Shown here piece by piece: positions 1-8,665 of a stretch of 33,455 nucleotides of DNA (the stretch's first letter is position 1; every line of letters starts with the position of its first letter). The translations under genes and the position numbers were made by a program. This DNA is from Streptomyces roseus (GTDB lineage Bacteria > Actinomycetota > Actinomycetes > Streptomycetales > Streptomycetaceae). The DNA is taken from positions 1 to 33,455 of the forward strand of contig NZ_LFML01000048.1 in NCBI RefSeq assembly GCF_001044425.1, given 5' to 3'. The notes beneath the pieces were generated by a model. It made no database searches. It was not told the DNA's origin and worked only from the letters and a program-made list of their open reading frames with translations.

Positions 1-1022
1 GTGTTGACCAGGTCGGCGGCGCGGCTCAGCTCGGCGGCGCCGAACACCGACGCCTGGGCCTGCATCCGCTCCACGACATCGGCGGGGGCGTCGATGAGCC
101 CCTTCTCCCCGGCGTCGGGCACGGCGGCCAGGATCACCAGGTCCCGCAGCCGCTCCAGCAGGTCGGCGACGAACCGGCGCGGGTCGTTGCCGCCCTCGAC
201 CACCCGGTCGACGACCTCGAAGGCGGCCGCCCCGTCACCGGCGGCGAAGGCGTCGACGACGGAGTCGAGCAGCGAGCCGTCGGTGTACCCGAGCAAGGAG
301 GTGGCCATGGCATACGTCACACCCTCCTCGGCGGCACCGGCGAGGAGCTGGTCCATGACGGACATGGAGTCACGCACGGATCCGGCGCCGGCCCGCACGA
401 CGAGCGGCAGCACCCCGTCCTCGACCTTGGCGCCCTCGCGCCCGCAGACCTCGCCGAGGTAGTCCCGCAGCGTCCCCGGCGGGACGAGCCGGAACGGGTA
501 GTGGTGCGTACGGGAGCGGATGGTCCCGATGACCTTCTCCGGCTCCGTGGTCGCGAAGATGAACTTGAGGTGCTCCGGCGGCTCCTCGACCACCTTCAGC
601 AGGGCGTTGAAGCCCGCCGAGGTGACCATGTGCGCCTCGTCGATGATGTAGATCTTGTAGCGGCTGGAGGCGGGCCCGAAGAAGGCCTTCTCCCGCAGGT
701 CACGGGCGTCGTCCACACCACCGTGCGAGGCGGCGTCGATCTCGATGACGTCGATCGAACCCGGCCCGTTGCGCGCCAGGTCCTTGCAGGACTGGCACAC
801 GCCGCAGGGCTCGGGGGTGGGACCCTGCTCACAGTTCAGGCACCGCGCCAGGATGCGCGCACTGGTGGTCTTGCCACAGCCTCGCGGACCGCTGAACAGG
901 TACGCGTGATTGACCCGGTTGTTCCGCAGGGCCTGCATCAGGGGGACAGTGACATGCTCCTGCCCGATGACCTCGGCGAACGACTCGGGGCGGTAGCGGC
1001 GGTACAGCGCAAGGGACGACAC
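1..1022 (-). CDS. dnaX: DNA polymerase III subunit gamma/tau, N-terminal part (3' end outside window)
   Basis: This encodes the clamp-loader ATPase that loads the sliding clamp during chromosome replication. The first 340 residues are visible. They contain the start motif SSLALYRRYRP, a Walker A loop (GPRGCGKTT), a four-cysteine zinc module (C..C then C..C after the P-loop), a DEAH Walker B box, the sensor region IFATTEPEKVIGTIRSR, and the start of the lid and collar domains. The GTG at 1022 fits the usual family N-terminus; an in-frame GTG at 1046 is possible but would add an atypical eight-residue extension. The SRP RNA gene lies just upstream on the same strand. The C-terminal tau part runs off the left edge, so whether gamma is made separately cannot be judged. 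Confidence 0.96.
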   Translation of the reverse strand, partial: MSSLALYRRYRPESFAEVIGQEHVTVPLMQALRNNRVNHAYLFSGPRGCGKTTSARILARCLNCEQGPTPEPCGVCQSCKDLARNGPGSIDVIEIDAASHGGVDDARDLREKAFFGPASSRYKIYIIDEAHMVTSAGFNALLKVVEEPPEHLKFIFATTEPEKVIGTIRSRTHHYPFRLVPPGTLRDYLGEVCGREGAKVEDGVLPLVVRAGAGSVRDSMSVMDQLLAGAAEEGVTYAMATSLLGYTDGSLLDSVVDAFAAGDGAAAFEVVDRVVEGGNDPRRFVADLLERLRDLVILAAVPDAGEKGLIDAPADVVERMQAQASVFGAAELSRAADLVN

Positions 1023-1139
1023 GTCTACGAGGTTATCCGGGCCCACCGACAAAGACGTCCCGCCGGCGGCCGCGCAGGCGGTTGCCGAAGGCCCCGCAGG
1101 CCGTCACCGAAGGCCCGACAGGCCACCCCCGGAACGCAA

Positions 1140-1231
1140 AGCGCCCCCCACGCACCCGCCAGAGCCCACTTACCCTTGCTGCCTTCCGGCCCTGGGGGAG
1201 TTGGGTGAGATAGCGCCACGTGAGGGGCTGG
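1140..1231 (-). ncRNA. ffs: Signal recognition particle RNA (4.5S, small bacterial type)
   Basis: The minus strand carries the SRP RNA apical motif: a GGAA tetraloop in GGCCGGAAGGC, followed by the conserved asymmetric loop AGCAAG, at about 1176-1190. A perfect 10-bp terminal stem pairs 1219-1228 with 1143-1152 (GCCCCUCACG with CGUGGGGGGC), so the ends are at about 1231 and 1140. The RNA binds Ffh and guides co-translational membrane targeting. Its place next to dnaX is, to my knowledge, usual in actinobacteria. The exact ends are estimated from the stem. Confidence 0.88.
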
Positions 1232-1236
1232 GCCCC

Positions 1237-1242
1237 ACCCTA
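1237..1242 (-). promoter_or_regulatory. Candidate -10 element of the SRP RNA gene
   Basis: TAGGGT read on the minus strand fits the Streptomyces housekeeping -10 (TAGAPuT) at five of six positions and lies about 6 bases before the predicted RNA 5' end. No convincing -35 is visible. Confidence 0.4.
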
Positions 1243-1374
1243 GCGGATGAAAGCCCCCGGAATCGACCCCGCCCCCGGCCCGGACTCCGCCGGCACCCGA
1301 CCAGGTGGCCGCCCGGATCCCCCGCGGACGATCACGTTCGCGAGCACCCCTCAACGTCTTGTATTGTTTGCGGC

Positions 1375-1462
1375 GGAGGATTCGCCTAGTGGCCTAGGGC
1401 GCACGCTTGGAAAGCGTGTTGGGGGCAACCCCTCACGAGTTCGAATCTCGTATCCTCCGCCA
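1375..1462 (+). tRNA. tRNA-Ser (anticodon GGA)
   Basis: A full class II tRNA cloverleaf. The acceptor stem pairs GGAGGAT (1375-1381) with ATCCTCC (1452-1458). The anticodon stem CACGC/GCGTG encloses the loop TTGGAAA, giving anticodon GGA. A long variable arm and the T loop TTCGAAT follow. The CCA end is encoded (1460-1462). It is divergent from the SRP RNA gene. A TATTGT at 1362-1367 could be its -10. Confidence 0.97.
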
Positions 1463-1480
1463 GTGCCTCACCGGGCACTT

Positions 1481-1514
1481 GAAGGCCCCGACCGGGAAAC
1501 CGGCCGGGGCCTTC
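1481..1514 (+). terminator. Hairpin terminator after tRNA-Ser(GGA)
   Basis: A 10-bp stem (1481-1490 with 1505-1514) continues through an inner CCGG/CCGG pairing to a GAAA loop. It begins 19 bases after the tRNA. There is no long T tract, which is common for Streptomyces terminators. Confidence 0.75.
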
Positions 1515-1693
1515 TGCGTTCCCTGGTCCCGGTTCCAGTCCCGGCCATGTGCGCCGTAGCCGGATGAACCACCACGTCCTGGCTTCGGTGGCCTGCCCCT
1601 CGTGCGCGGATCGATGCCGTCCCGGCCCGCTTGAGCCGGCGCGAGGCCGCGTGACCGCGGCCGCCGGGCCGGGAGGGGCAGGGGCGGCGGGGG

Positions 1694-1699
1694 TAGGGT
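1694..1699 (+). promoter_or_regulatory. Candidate -10 for leaderless transcription of the HTH-TOBE gene
   Basis: TAGGGT ends 6 bases before the GTG start at 1706. This spacing is typical of leaderless actinobacterial transcripts, and no Shine-Dalgarno sequence sits at the usual distance. No -35 is evident. Confidence 0.4.
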
Positions 1700-1705
1700 G
1701 CGGGC

Positions 1706-2110
1706 GTGTCGTCGTACTCCATCGGGCAGGCCGCGGGGCTGCTGGGCGTGAGCGCCGAAACCGTCCGCCGCTGGGCGGACGGGGGGCGGCTGCCCGCGCG
1801 CCGTACGGCCGACGGGGCCCGCTCCTTCGACGGGGCGACGCTCGCCGCCTTCGCCAAGGCGCGGGCCTGTGATCCGCGGCCGCAGCCTCCGGCGGGCAAC
1901 GGGACGGCCACCTCCGTACGGAACTCCTTCGTCGGGATCGTCACCGCGGTGCGGCTCGACGACGTGGCGGCCCAGGTGGAGATCCAGTCGGGGCCGCACC
2001 GGGTGGTGTCCTTGGTGACGCGGGAGTCGGTCGAGGAGCTCGGGATCGCGGTCGGGGCGCGCGTCACCGCCCGGGTGAAGTCCACCGAGGTGTACGTCGA
2101 CGTCCCCTGA
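1706..2110 (+). CDS. HTH-TOBE molybdate-responsive regulator (predicted)
   Basis: A 134-residue protein with two parts. Residues 3-50 form a MerR/excisionase-type helix-turn-helix (IGQAAGLLGVSAETVRRW, then a GRLPARR wing). Residues 70-134 form one TOBE/Mop domain (NSFVGIVTAVRLDD ... TARVKSTEVYVDVP), the fold that binds molybdate or tungstate oxyanions in ModE, ModC and molbindins. The arrangement suggests a one-component sensor that links oxyanion binding to DNA binding; the ligand is inferred from the family. Position supports a molybdenum role, since Mo-enzyme genes follow within 2-6 kb and a double-TOBE molbindin ends the block. The start is a GTG with no clear ribosome site. It converges on the PucR-type gene, with 14 bases between the stops. 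Confidence 0.85.
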   Translation: MSSYSIGQAAGLLGVSAETVRRWADGGRLPARRTADGARSFDGATLAAFAKARACDPRPQPPAGNGTATSVRNSFVGIVTAVRLDDVAAQVEIQSGPHRVVSLVTRESVEELGIAVGARVTARVKSTEVYVDVP

Positions 2111-2124
2111 CCACCCGCCGGTCT

Positions 2125-3585
2125 CTAGGCGCAGCGCAGCGCCGCGTAGAGGTCCAGCTTGTGGTCCAGGCGCGAGAGGTCCCGGCCCGTCAGGGTCTCC
2201 ACCCGCTCGATCCGGTAGTGCACCGTGTTCACGTGCAGGTGCAGGGCCTCCGCCGTGCGGGTCCACGAGCAGTTGTTGGCCAGGAACACCTCCAGCGTCT
2301 CGCGCAGCATGCCGTCCCCGAGCGCCCCGAGCGTCCGCGTCGCGTAGACCGAGCGGACCTCCTCCGGGACTCCCGCCAACAGGGCCGACAGGGTGTCCAG
2401 TTGCTCCACCCCGCGGACCGGCGTCGCCCCGTCCGCCGCGGTCAGGGCGAAGCGGGCCTGGCCCAGCGACGCGCGCAGCTCCTCGGTGCCCGAAGCCAGG
2501 GCGCCCGCGCCGAGACGCAGGTCGGCTTCCGGGACCCCGCAGGCCCGGACCAGCGCCCAGACCGGGCGGAGCAGGCCCGGCACGTCGAGCGCCGCGTCCT
2601 GGTCCTCGTACAGGACCGCGATCGAGCGCCCCACCGCGTACGGGACGCCGTCCAGGTGGGCCAACGCCTCGGCCAGGGCGTCGCCGTCCGTCGCCGCGAG
2701 CACCCGGTACGGGCCGCCCGCCGGGAGTCCGGCCGCGGCCAGCGCCTCCTCCAGCGCCCCCGGATCCGTGACCGGCTCCTCCGCTTCGAGGAGCGCGGCC
2801 AGCTCCCGGCCGGCGGCGCGGGCCTGGTCGGCCCGCCGGGCCCGGCCCTCGCGGTACTGGGCGAAGACCTCGGCGATCTCGTGGAGCACGCGCGGGGGTG
2901 CGGCGTCCGCGTCCGGCACGTGCAGCAGCCAGGCGTCGTACGGGGTGCTCTCGGCCTCGATGCGCAGCGAGAGCCCCCCGCGCAGCGCGGCGCCGGCCGC
3001 CCGCGGGGCCGGTATGGCGGGCGCCGACGGGGTGCGGGCGACGGTACGGCCGCTCGCGGTCAGCAGGTGGCAGGCGACGTTGCCCAGGTGCGCGCAGGCC
3101 CGGTCCAGCAACTCGGCGGGACCCGCGCCGCTTTCGAGGAGGCGGCTGAGCTCGGCCCGGACGTTCTCGGGGAGGGCGAAGAGGCGGTTCGGGCGGCGGC
3201 TCAGGTCGCCCCACTGGCGCAGGTAGACCGCCTCGGTGACCGCGCGGAAGCTGGTGTGCGCGGGTACGGCCACGAGCGGCACGCGGTGGGCGCGGCAGGC
3301 GGCCACCAGCTCGTCGGGGACCCTGCCATGGGTCTCCTCGCCCGCGAGCAGGGCGGTGGCCCCGGCCTCGGCGAGCGCGGAGACGAACCGGTCCGCCTTC
3401 ACCACGTCGCCGTCCGCCCACCACACCAGGCCGCTGAGCACGAGCTCGCCGGGGCCCAGGAAGCGGCGCGGGTCCTCCAGGTCGGTGGCGGTGACCCCGC
3501 TGACCTCCTGGCCGAGAAGGGCGTCCTCGCCCCACAGCAGGGTGAGGCCGAGGGTGTCGGACTGAAGCAGGTCGAGGACGTGCAC
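2125..3585 (-). CDS. PucR-family transcriptional regulator
   Basis: A 486-residue activator-type regulator. The N-terminal about 120 residues form a PucR-type sensory domain ([19 protein letters not shown] ... GELVLSGL). A central GGDEF-like/CdaR region follows, and the C-terminus is the PucR HTH_30 helix-turn-helix ([30 protein letters not shown]), ending in LDLYAALRC. PucR of Bacillus controls purine breakdown. Here the gene is divergent from a xanthine-dehydrogenase-like pair, so control of purine or another N-heterocycle oxidation is likely. The GTG at 3585 is chosen because AAGGAG lies just upstream and the protein then begins at the conserved domain. An upstream ATG at 3681 would add a non-conserved, cysteine-rich leader. 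Confidence 0.9.
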   Translation of the reverse strand: MHVLDLLQSDTLGLTLLWGEDALLGQEVSGVTATDLEDPRRFLGPGELVLSGLVWWADGDVVKADRFVSALAEAGATALLAGEETHGRVPDELVAACRAHRVPLVAVPAHTSFRAVTEAVYLRQWGDLSRRPNRLFALPENVRAELSRLLESGAGPAELLDRACAHLGNVACHLLTASGRTVARTPSAPAIPAPRAAGAALRGGLSLRIEAESTPYDAWLLHVPDADAAPPRVLHEIAEVFAQYREGRARRADQARAAGRELAALLEAEEPVTDPGALEEALAAAGLPAGGPYRVLAATDGDALAEALAHLDGVPYAVGRSIAVLYEDQDAALDVPGLLRPVWALVRACGVPEADLRLGAGALASGTEELRASLGQARFALTAADGATPVRGVEQLDTLSALLAGVPEEVRSVYATRTLGALGDGMLRETLEVFLANNCSWTRTAEALHLHVNTVHYRIERVETLTGRDLSRLDHKLDLYAALRCA

Positions 3586-3627
3586 GCGGGGACTCCTTGG
3601 GGTGGGTGGCAGCCCACGGTGGCCACA

Positions 3628-3640
3628 TTCGCAAGGCGAA
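3628..3640. promoter_or_regulatory. Palindrome TTCGC-AAG-GCGAA in the divergent control region
   Basis: A perfect 5-bp-arm palindrome lies 43 bases upstream of the PucR-type start, between that gene and the divergent oxidoreductase genes. It is a candidate operator. It is the clearest dyad in the 287-base intergenic region, which also holds a direct repeat of GGAGGCCGGACC at 3799-3810 and 3827-3838. No binding protein can be named from the sequence. Confidence 0.4.
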
Positions 3641-3872
3641 CATGAAGAACACCATCGTAAATGCAAGGGCAAGGGTCTCATCAGCCTCTTGGTTGATCAT
3701 CCAGGCAGGAGTGCCGGAGGACGGTGCCTTTCCGTGCCCGGCCACAGTCGTCCCGGCCCCGCCCCCGTTGGTTCACTGACCGGAAACGCACGGTCCCCGG
3801 AGGCCGGACCTCGGACTCCTGACCTCGGAGGCCGGACCCCGCACCCCGGAACAGAGAGGCTGGTGGCTCCCC

Positions 3873-4709
3873 TTGGATCTCAACACCGTGCTCGACGTGC
3901 GCGACGCACGCCGCCGCGAACCCTGGCGCCCGGGCGACGCCTGGCTGGGCGGCGGCACGTACCTCTTCTCCGAGCCCCAGCCGCACCTGCGCCGCCTGGT
4001 CGACCTCTCGCGGATGGGCTGGCCCCCACTGTCCTGGCAGCCGGACGGCGACCTCGACATCGCCGCCACCTGCACCATCACCGAGCTGTCCCGGTTCGGC
4101 CGGTCCCTGCCGGCGACCGCCGCGCCGCTGATCGAGCAGTGCTGCCGGGCCTTCCTGGCCAGCTTCAAGATCTGGAACATGGCCACCGTCGGCGGGAACC
4201 TCTGCAACGCCCTGCCGGCCGGCCCGGTCATCTCCCTCGCCGCCGCCCTCGACGCCACCGTCCTCCTCCGTGGCCAGGACGGCGCCACCCGCCGCCTCCC
4301 CGTCACCGACTTCATCCGCGGGGCCGGGGTCAAGGACCTGCGCGAGGGCGAACTGCTGCGCTGCGTCCGCGTCCCGGCCCGCTCGCTGACCCTGCGTACG
4401 GCCTTCCGGCAGGCCTCGCTCTACGGGCTCGGCCGCTCCGGCGCCCTCGTCGCCGGCACCCGCGACCCCCAGGACGGCTCGTTCACCGTCATGGTCAGCG
4501 CCGCCACCACCCGCCCCTTCCGCCTCTGGTTCGCGCTGCCGCCCACCGCCGCCGCTCTGCGCGAGGCGATCGACACCGCCGTCCGGCCGGACGAGTGGTT
4601 CGACGACATCCACGGACTGCCCGACTGGCGGCGCCACATGGCGCTGCGCCTGGCCGAGGAGATCCGCCGCGAACTCACGACGGCGTCGCCGCAGGAGGTT
4701 TCCCGATGA
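3873..4709 (+). CDS. Xanthine dehydrogenase-like FAD-binding subunit
   Basis: A 278-residue FAD subunit of a molybdenum hydroxylase. It carries the two flavin-contact motifs of the family, WLGGGTYL near residue 27 and [19 protein letters not shown] near residue 100, followed by a CODH/XDH FAD C-terminal domain from about residue 175. It would pass electrons from the Fe-S clusters of the next gene to NAD+ or another acceptor. The TTG at 3873 is the best start because the product then begins MDLNTVLDV; the purine-rich AGAGAGG at 3853-3859 is a distant ribosome site. It overlaps the next gene by 4 bases (ATGA), so the two are translationally coupled. CODH-like or other hydroxylases share this subunit, so the substrate is unproven. 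Confidence 0.88.
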   Translation: MDLNTVLDVRDARRREPWRPGDAWLGGGTYLFSEPQPHLRRLVDLSRMGWPPLSWQPDGDLDIAATCTITELSRFGRSLPATAAPLIEQCCRAFLASFKIWNMATVGGNLCNALPAGPVISLAAALDATVLLRGQDGATRRLPVTDFIRGAGVKDLREGELLRCVRVPARSLTLRTAFRQASLYGLGRSGALVAGTRDPQDGSFTVMVSAATTRPFRLWFALPPTAAALREAIDTAVRPDEWFDDIHGLPDWRRHMALRLAEEIRRELTTASPQEVSR

Positions 4710-7498
4710 GCTACGAGATCGAGATCAACAAGGAGCGCTTCGACACCGAGCCCCGCGCCGGCCAGTGCCTGCGCACCTACCTGCGCGAACGCGGCTGGTT
4801 CGGCGTGAAGAAGGGCTGCGACCAGGGCGACTGCGGGGCCTGCACCGTGCACGTCGACGGGCAGCCGGTGCACAGCTGCCTCTACCCGGCCGTCCGCGCC
4901 GGGGGCCGCTCGGTCACCACCGTCGAGGGCCTCGCCGAGCCCGGCGGCGAACTCCATCCGGTCCAGCGGCAGTTCCTCGACGCCCAGGGCTTCCAGTGCG
5001 GCTTCTGCACGGCGGGCTTCCTGATGACCACCGCCGCCCTCCGGGCCGAGGAGGGCACCGCCCACGACGACGGCAAGCTCCAGGACCTCCCGCGCGCCTT
5101 CAAGGGCAACATCTGCCGCTGTACGGGCTACCGCGCCATCGAGGACGCCGTACGCGGGGTGAAGCACACCGAAACCCCCGAACAGGGCGCGGCCGTCGGC
5201 AAGTCCCTCGGCGCCCCCGCAGGCCCCCTCGTCGTCACCGGCGCCGCCCGCTACACCTTCGACGTCGAGGTGCCCGGGCTGCTCCACATGAAGCTGCTGC
5301 GCTCTCCGCACCCGCACGCCCGCGTCGTCGACATCGACATCCGCGAAGCCCTCCGGGTCCCGGGCGTGCACGCCGTCCTCACCCACCACGACGCCCCCGA
5401 CCGCCTGTACTCGTCCGCCCGGCACGAGCACCCGACCGAGGACCCGATGGACACGCGCGTCCTGGACGACGTGGTCCGCTTCGTCGGGCAGCGCGTGGCG
5501 GCCGTGGTCGCCGACAGCGAGCAGGCCGCCGAGGAGGGCTGCCGCCGCGTGGTGGTCACGTACGAGGAGCTGCCGTACGTGACCGACCCGGAGGAGGCCA
5601 TGCTCCCGGGCGCCCCCGTCCTCCATCCCAAGGGGCCCGAGTCGGGGATCCGCCGCGCCGGGAACAACGTGTGCGGCGAGGTCCACCGGACGATCGGCGA
5701 CATGGAGGCGGGGTACGCGCAGGCGGACGTCGTCCTCGAGGAGACCTTCCGGACGCAGCGCGTCCAGCACGCCAGCCTGGAGACGCACGGCAGCGTCGCG
5801 TACTTCGAACCCAAGGAGGAGGGCGACGGCGAGCGCATCACCGTCCGCTCCTCCACCCAGGCCCCGTTCCTGACCCGGCGGGCGCTGTGCGCGCTCTACG
5901 ACCTGAACGAGGACGAGGTCCGCGTCGTCGCGGGCCGCGTGGGCGGCGGGTTCGGCGGCAAGCAGGAGATGCTGACCGAGGACATCGTGGTCCTCGCCGC
6001 CCTGAAGCTGCGGCGGCCGGTGAAACTCGAATTCACCCGGGCCGAGCAGTTCTACGGGGCCACCACCCGCCACCCCTTCAAGATCACCGTCAAGATCGGC
6101 GCCAAGGCCGACGGCACGCTCACCGCCCTGCGCATGCGGGTGCTCTCCGACACCGGCGCGTACGGAAACCACGGCCCGGCCGTCATGTTCCACAGCGTCG
6201 GCGAGTCCTTCGCCGTCTACAAGGCGCCGCACAAGGAGGTGGAGGCGTACTCCGTCTACACCAACACCGTGCCGGCCGGCGCCTTCCGCGGCTACGGCCT
6301 CGGGCAGGTCCTCTTCGCCCTCGAATCGATGATGGACGAGCTCGCCCGCAAGCTGGACATGGACCCGCTCGTCCTGCGCGAGAAGAACGTCATCGGCGCG
6401 GGCGACCCCATGGTGACCCCGATCGGCCACGAGGAGGACCTGTTCATCGGCTCGTACGGGATGAAGCAGTGCATGGACGTGGTGCGCAGGGCCATCGCCG
6501 AGGACCGCAGCCACGAGGACGTCCCGCGGGGCTGGCTCACCGGGACGGGCTCGGCGGTCGCGATGATCGCGACCGGTCCGCCGGGCGGCCACTTCGCCGA
6601 CGCCCGGGTCGCGCTGCTGCGCGACGGGACGTACGACATCGCCGTCGGCACGGCCGAGTTCGGCAACGGCACGACCACCGTCCACAAGCAGATCACCGCG
6701 GGCGCGCTGAACACCACGGTCGACCGGATCACCGTCCGGCAGTCCGATACGGACGTGGTCCGCCACGACACCGGCGCCTTCGGTTCGGCGGGCACGGTCG
6801 TGGCGGGCAAGGCGGTGATGCTGGCCGCCCAGTCGCTCGCGGAGCGCCTGCTGACCTTCGCGGCCCGGCACACGGGCGTCGCCCGCCACCTGTGCAGGCT
6901 GTCGGCCGAGTCCTTCGACTGCGCGGGGCGGATCGTCACGCTCAAGGAGCTGTACGAGGCCGCGTACGACACGAGCAGGCTGGAGGAGATGGCCGCGGAC
7001 GGCCACTGGGGCGGATCACCGCGCTCGGTCGCCTTCAACGCGCAGTGGTTCCGCCTCGCCGTCGACCCGGACACGGGGGAGATGAGGATCCTCAGGTCCG
7101 TCCACGCGGCGGACGCGGGCAGGGTCATGAACCCGATGCAGTGCCGCGGCCAGGTGGAGGGAGGCGTGGCCCAGGCCCTGGGCGCGACGCTGTTCGAGAC
7201 CGTACGGGTGGACGAGCGCGGGGAGGTGACCACGGCGGCCTTCCGCCGCTACCGGCTCCCGCAGTACGCGGACGTCCCGCGGACGGAGGTGCACTTCATG
7301 GAGACCTCCGACGCGATCGGCCCGCTGGGCGCGAAGTCGATGAGCGAGAGCCCGTTCAACCCGGTGGCGCCGGCGTTCGCCAACGCGCTGCGGGACGCCA
7401 CCGGGGTGCGGTTCACGCAGCTGCCGGTGACACGCGACATCGTCTGGCGGAAGGTGAATCAGAGGTTGCGCGACCTGCAAGGGCAGAACCCACGATGA
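4706..7498 (+). CDS. Xanthine dehydrogenase-like oxidoreductase, fused [2Fe-2S] and molybdopterin subunit
   Basis: A 930-residue fusion. Residues 1-60 form a plant-type [2Fe-2S] domain with C38, C43, C46 and C58. Residues 85-150 hold the second [2Fe-2S] domain with C98/C101 (QCGFC) and C137/C139 (CRC). From about residue 160 a complete molybdopterin-binding domain follows, including [12 protein letters not shown] and a C-terminal [12 protein letters not shown] segment whose glutamate fits the expected catalytic base. It would hydroxylate an N-heterocycle such as hypoxanthine or xanthine, with electrons leaving through the upstream FAD subunit. Most relatives split Fe-S and Mo domains or fuse all three; here FAD alone is separate. 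No XdhC/MocA-type maturation gene is visible. The PucR neighbour favours a purine substrate. Confidence 0.9.
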   Translation: MSYEIEINKERFDTEPRAGQCLRTYLRERGWFGVKKGCDQGDCGACTVHVDGQPVHSCLYPAVRAGGRSVTTVEGLAEPGGELHPVQRQFLDAQGFQCGFCTAGFLMTTAALRAEEGTAHDDGKLQDLPRAFKGNICRCTGYRAIEDAVRGVKHTETPEQGAAVGKSLGAPAGPLVVTGAARYTFDVEVPGLLHMKLLRSPHPHARVVDIDIREALRVPGVHAVLTHHDAPDRLYSSARHEHPTEDPMDTRVLDDVVRFVGQRVAAVVADSEQAAEEGCRRVVVTYEELPYVTDPEEAMLPGAPVLHPKGPESGIRRAGNNVCGEVHRTIGDMEAGYAQADVVLEETFRTQRVQHASLETHGSVAYFEPKEEGDGERITVRSSTQAPFLTRRALCALYDLNEDEVRVVAGRVGGGFGGKQEMLTEDIVVLAALKLRRPVKLEFTRAEQFYGATTRHPFKITVKIGAKADGTLTALRMRVLSDTGAYGNHGPAVMFHSVGESFAVYKAPHKEVEAYSVYTNTVPAGAFRGYGLGQVLFALESMMDELARKLDMDPLVLREKNVIGAGDPMVTPIGHEEDLFIGSYGMKQCMDVVRRAIAEDRSHEDVPRGWLTGTGSAVAMIATGPPGGHFADARVALLRDGTYDIAVGTAEFGNGTTTVHKQITAGALNTTVDRITVRQSDTDVVRHDTGAFGSAGTVVAGKAVMLAAQSLAERLLTFAARHTGVARHLCRLSAESFDCAGRIVTLKELYEAAYDTSRLEEMAADGHWGGSPRSVAFNAQWFRLAVDPDTGEMRILRSVHAADAGRVMNPMQCRGQVEGGVAQALGATLFETVRVDERGEVTTAAFRRYRLPQYADVPRTEVHFMETSDAIGPLGAKSMSESPFNPVAPAFANALRDATGVRFTQLPVTRDIVWRKVNQRLRDLQGQNPR

Positions 7499-7541
7499 AG
7501 CCACATCTGCTGCTTGTATCAAGCCATCAACCTTGCAGATG
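7475..7541. repeat. Nested inverted repeats between the dehydrogenase and the small Mo protein
   Basis: CTGCAAGG (7475-7482) is an inverted match to CCTTGCAG (7531-7538), ATCTGC (7505-7510) to GCAGAT (7535-7540), and CTTG-TAT-CAAG (7513-7523) forms a small dyad between them. The set spans the stop codon of the large subunit. It could be an operator or transcript structure for the next gene. Function is unknown. Confidence 0.35.
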
Positions 7542-7554
7542 AGGTTCCGCAATC

Positions 7555-8025
7555 ATGGCCCCCGGGAACAATCGCCCCATGGCCAAACTCATGCTGCACG
7601 GAGATCTGGACCACCCGGCGACCCTGAGCGTCGCGGACCTGCGGGACTGGGCACAGCACCGGGCCGAGGTCACCTTCGACTGCGCGACGAACGGTCCGCA
7701 GCACCATGTCTTCGAAGGCGCGCTGCTGCGCGACGTGGTCTCGGACGCCGGGCCGTCCTTCGACGCGCGCCGGCGCAAGGACCGCAGCCGCTTCCTGCTG
7801 GCGGTCAGCGGCGGGGACGGGCACCACACCGTCCTGTCCTGGGCCGAGCTCGACGCGGACTTCGGCGACAGCGGGGTGCTGCTGGCCACCCGCCTCGACG
7901 GGGCGGACCTAGACGAGGCGGGCGCACAGCTGGTGGTCCCGTCGGACCGGTGCGGGGCGCGCTACGTCAGCGCCGTCACGCACGTGTGGTTCGGCTCGCT
8001 CTCGCCCCCGAACCTGGGCCTGTGA
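7555..8025 (+). CDS. Small molybdopterin-dependent oxidoreductase domain protein (sulfite-oxidase fold)
   Basis: A 156-residue protein, or 148 if it starts at the ATG at 7579 (MAKLMLHG). It resembles a stand-alone Moco-binding domain of the sulfite oxidase/YedY superfamily: LHGDLDHPATLSVADLRDWAQHR matches the typical opening, and the cysteine in TFDCATNGPQHHVFEGALL sits where the Mo-ligating cysteine lies. The end (SDRCGARYVSAVTHVWFG) matches the fold's closing strand. The usual dimerization, heme or signal-peptide segments are absent, so it is probably cytoplasmic. Substrate and partner are unknown. It lies 56 bases after the dehydrogenase and 77 bases before the convergent molbindin gene, which supports a molybdenum context. 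Confidence 0.78.
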   Translation: MAPGNNRPMAKLMLHGDLDHPATLSVADLRDWAQHRAEVTFDCATNGPQHHVFEGALLRDVVSDAGPSFDARRRKDRSRFLLAVSGGDGHHTVLSWAELDADFGDSGVLLATRLDGADLDEAGAQLVVPSDRCGARYVSAVTHVWFGSLSPPNLGL

Positions 8026-8069
8026 CCGGGCGACCAGGTGACCGGGTGACCGGCTGCCTGTGGTCCTGG

Positions 8070-8099
8070 GGTCCGGGGGTCCGGGTCCGGGGGTCCGGG
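8070..8099 (+). repeat. GGTCCGGG short direct repeats
   Basis: Four overlapping or adjacent GGTCCGGG copies begin at 8070, 8078, 8084 and 8092, preceded by GTGACCGG-like repeats from 8032. They fill the gap between two convergent stop codons. This is probably simple-sequence drift. Confidence 0.6.
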
Positions 8100-8102
8100 C
8101 CG

Positions 8103-8522
8103 TCAGGCCGTCGCGAGCGAGATCTCGGTGGCCTTGATCAGCGCGACGACGGAGGATCCGGCCGCCAGCCCGAGCGCCTCGGCCGCGTCCTTGGTGATGG
8201 CGGCGGTCAGCCCGCCGCCGTTCACGTCGACCTTGACCGAGGCCATGGCGCCGCCGGTGGCCACGTCGGAGACGGTGCCGGCCAGCTGGTTGCGAATGCT
8301 GAGCCCCTCGACGGCGCCGGTGGCCAGCGCCACCTCCGTGGCCTTGACGAGCGCCTTGACCGAGGAGCCCTCGGCGATGCCGAGGTCCTTGACGGCGTCG
8401 GAGGTGATGGCGGCCGTGACGTCCTGCCCGCCCTCCAGACGGACCTTGACCGTGGCCATGGCCTCGCCGGTGGTGACGGCGGTGACGGTACCGGCCAGCT
8501 GGTTGCGGATGCTCAGGCTCAT
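8103..8522 (-). CDS. Double-TOBE molbindin (molybdate-binding protein)
   Basis: A 139-residue protein made of two similar Mop/TOBE domains, residues 1-69 and 70-139. Each begins with LSIRNQLAGTV, continues through a V.G..VTAAIT.DA..LG segment and ends with VxALxKATEx(A/S)LATx. Two fused copies are the arrangement of ModG-type molbindins, which assemble into small oligomers that store or buffer molybdate in the cytoplasm. The ATG at 8522 has AGAGGT upstream. It converges on the sulfite-oxidase-fold gene, so molybdate handling sits beside the Mo enzymes. An alternative is a tungstate-binding role; sequence alone does not separate the two. Confidence 0.88.
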   Translation of the reverse strand: MSLSIRNQLAGTVTAVTTGEAMATVKVRLEGGQDVTAAITSDAVKDLGIAEGSSVKALVKATEVALATGAVEGLSIRNQLAGTVSDVATGGAMASVKVDVNGGGLTAAITKDAAEALGLAAGSSVVALIKATEISLATA

Positions 8523-8665
8523 GGGTTGTCCGACCTCTTCGGTAGTGACCTCGCGCGGTCCTGGGAGACCGCACAAGATCGGACCGTAACCACCCCGGCC
8601 CCGGCGTGCGGTCGCCCCGTCGCATCCGCCAGCCGGAACCGGCCCCCCGGCCAGCCTCTGCGGTC

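Noticed and set aside
1482..1705. Attachment site or integrated element next to tRNA-Ser(GGA)
   Set aside because: No integrase gene, no repeated tRNA 3' end and no change in base use; the tRNA is followed by a normal terminator and core genes.
4706..7498. Carbon monoxide dehydrogenase (aerobic, CoxL type)
   Set aside because: The AYXCSFR active-site motif of form I CoxL is not seen, and the small, medium and large subunits are not split as in cox operons; the PucR neighbour favours purine-type hydroxylase.
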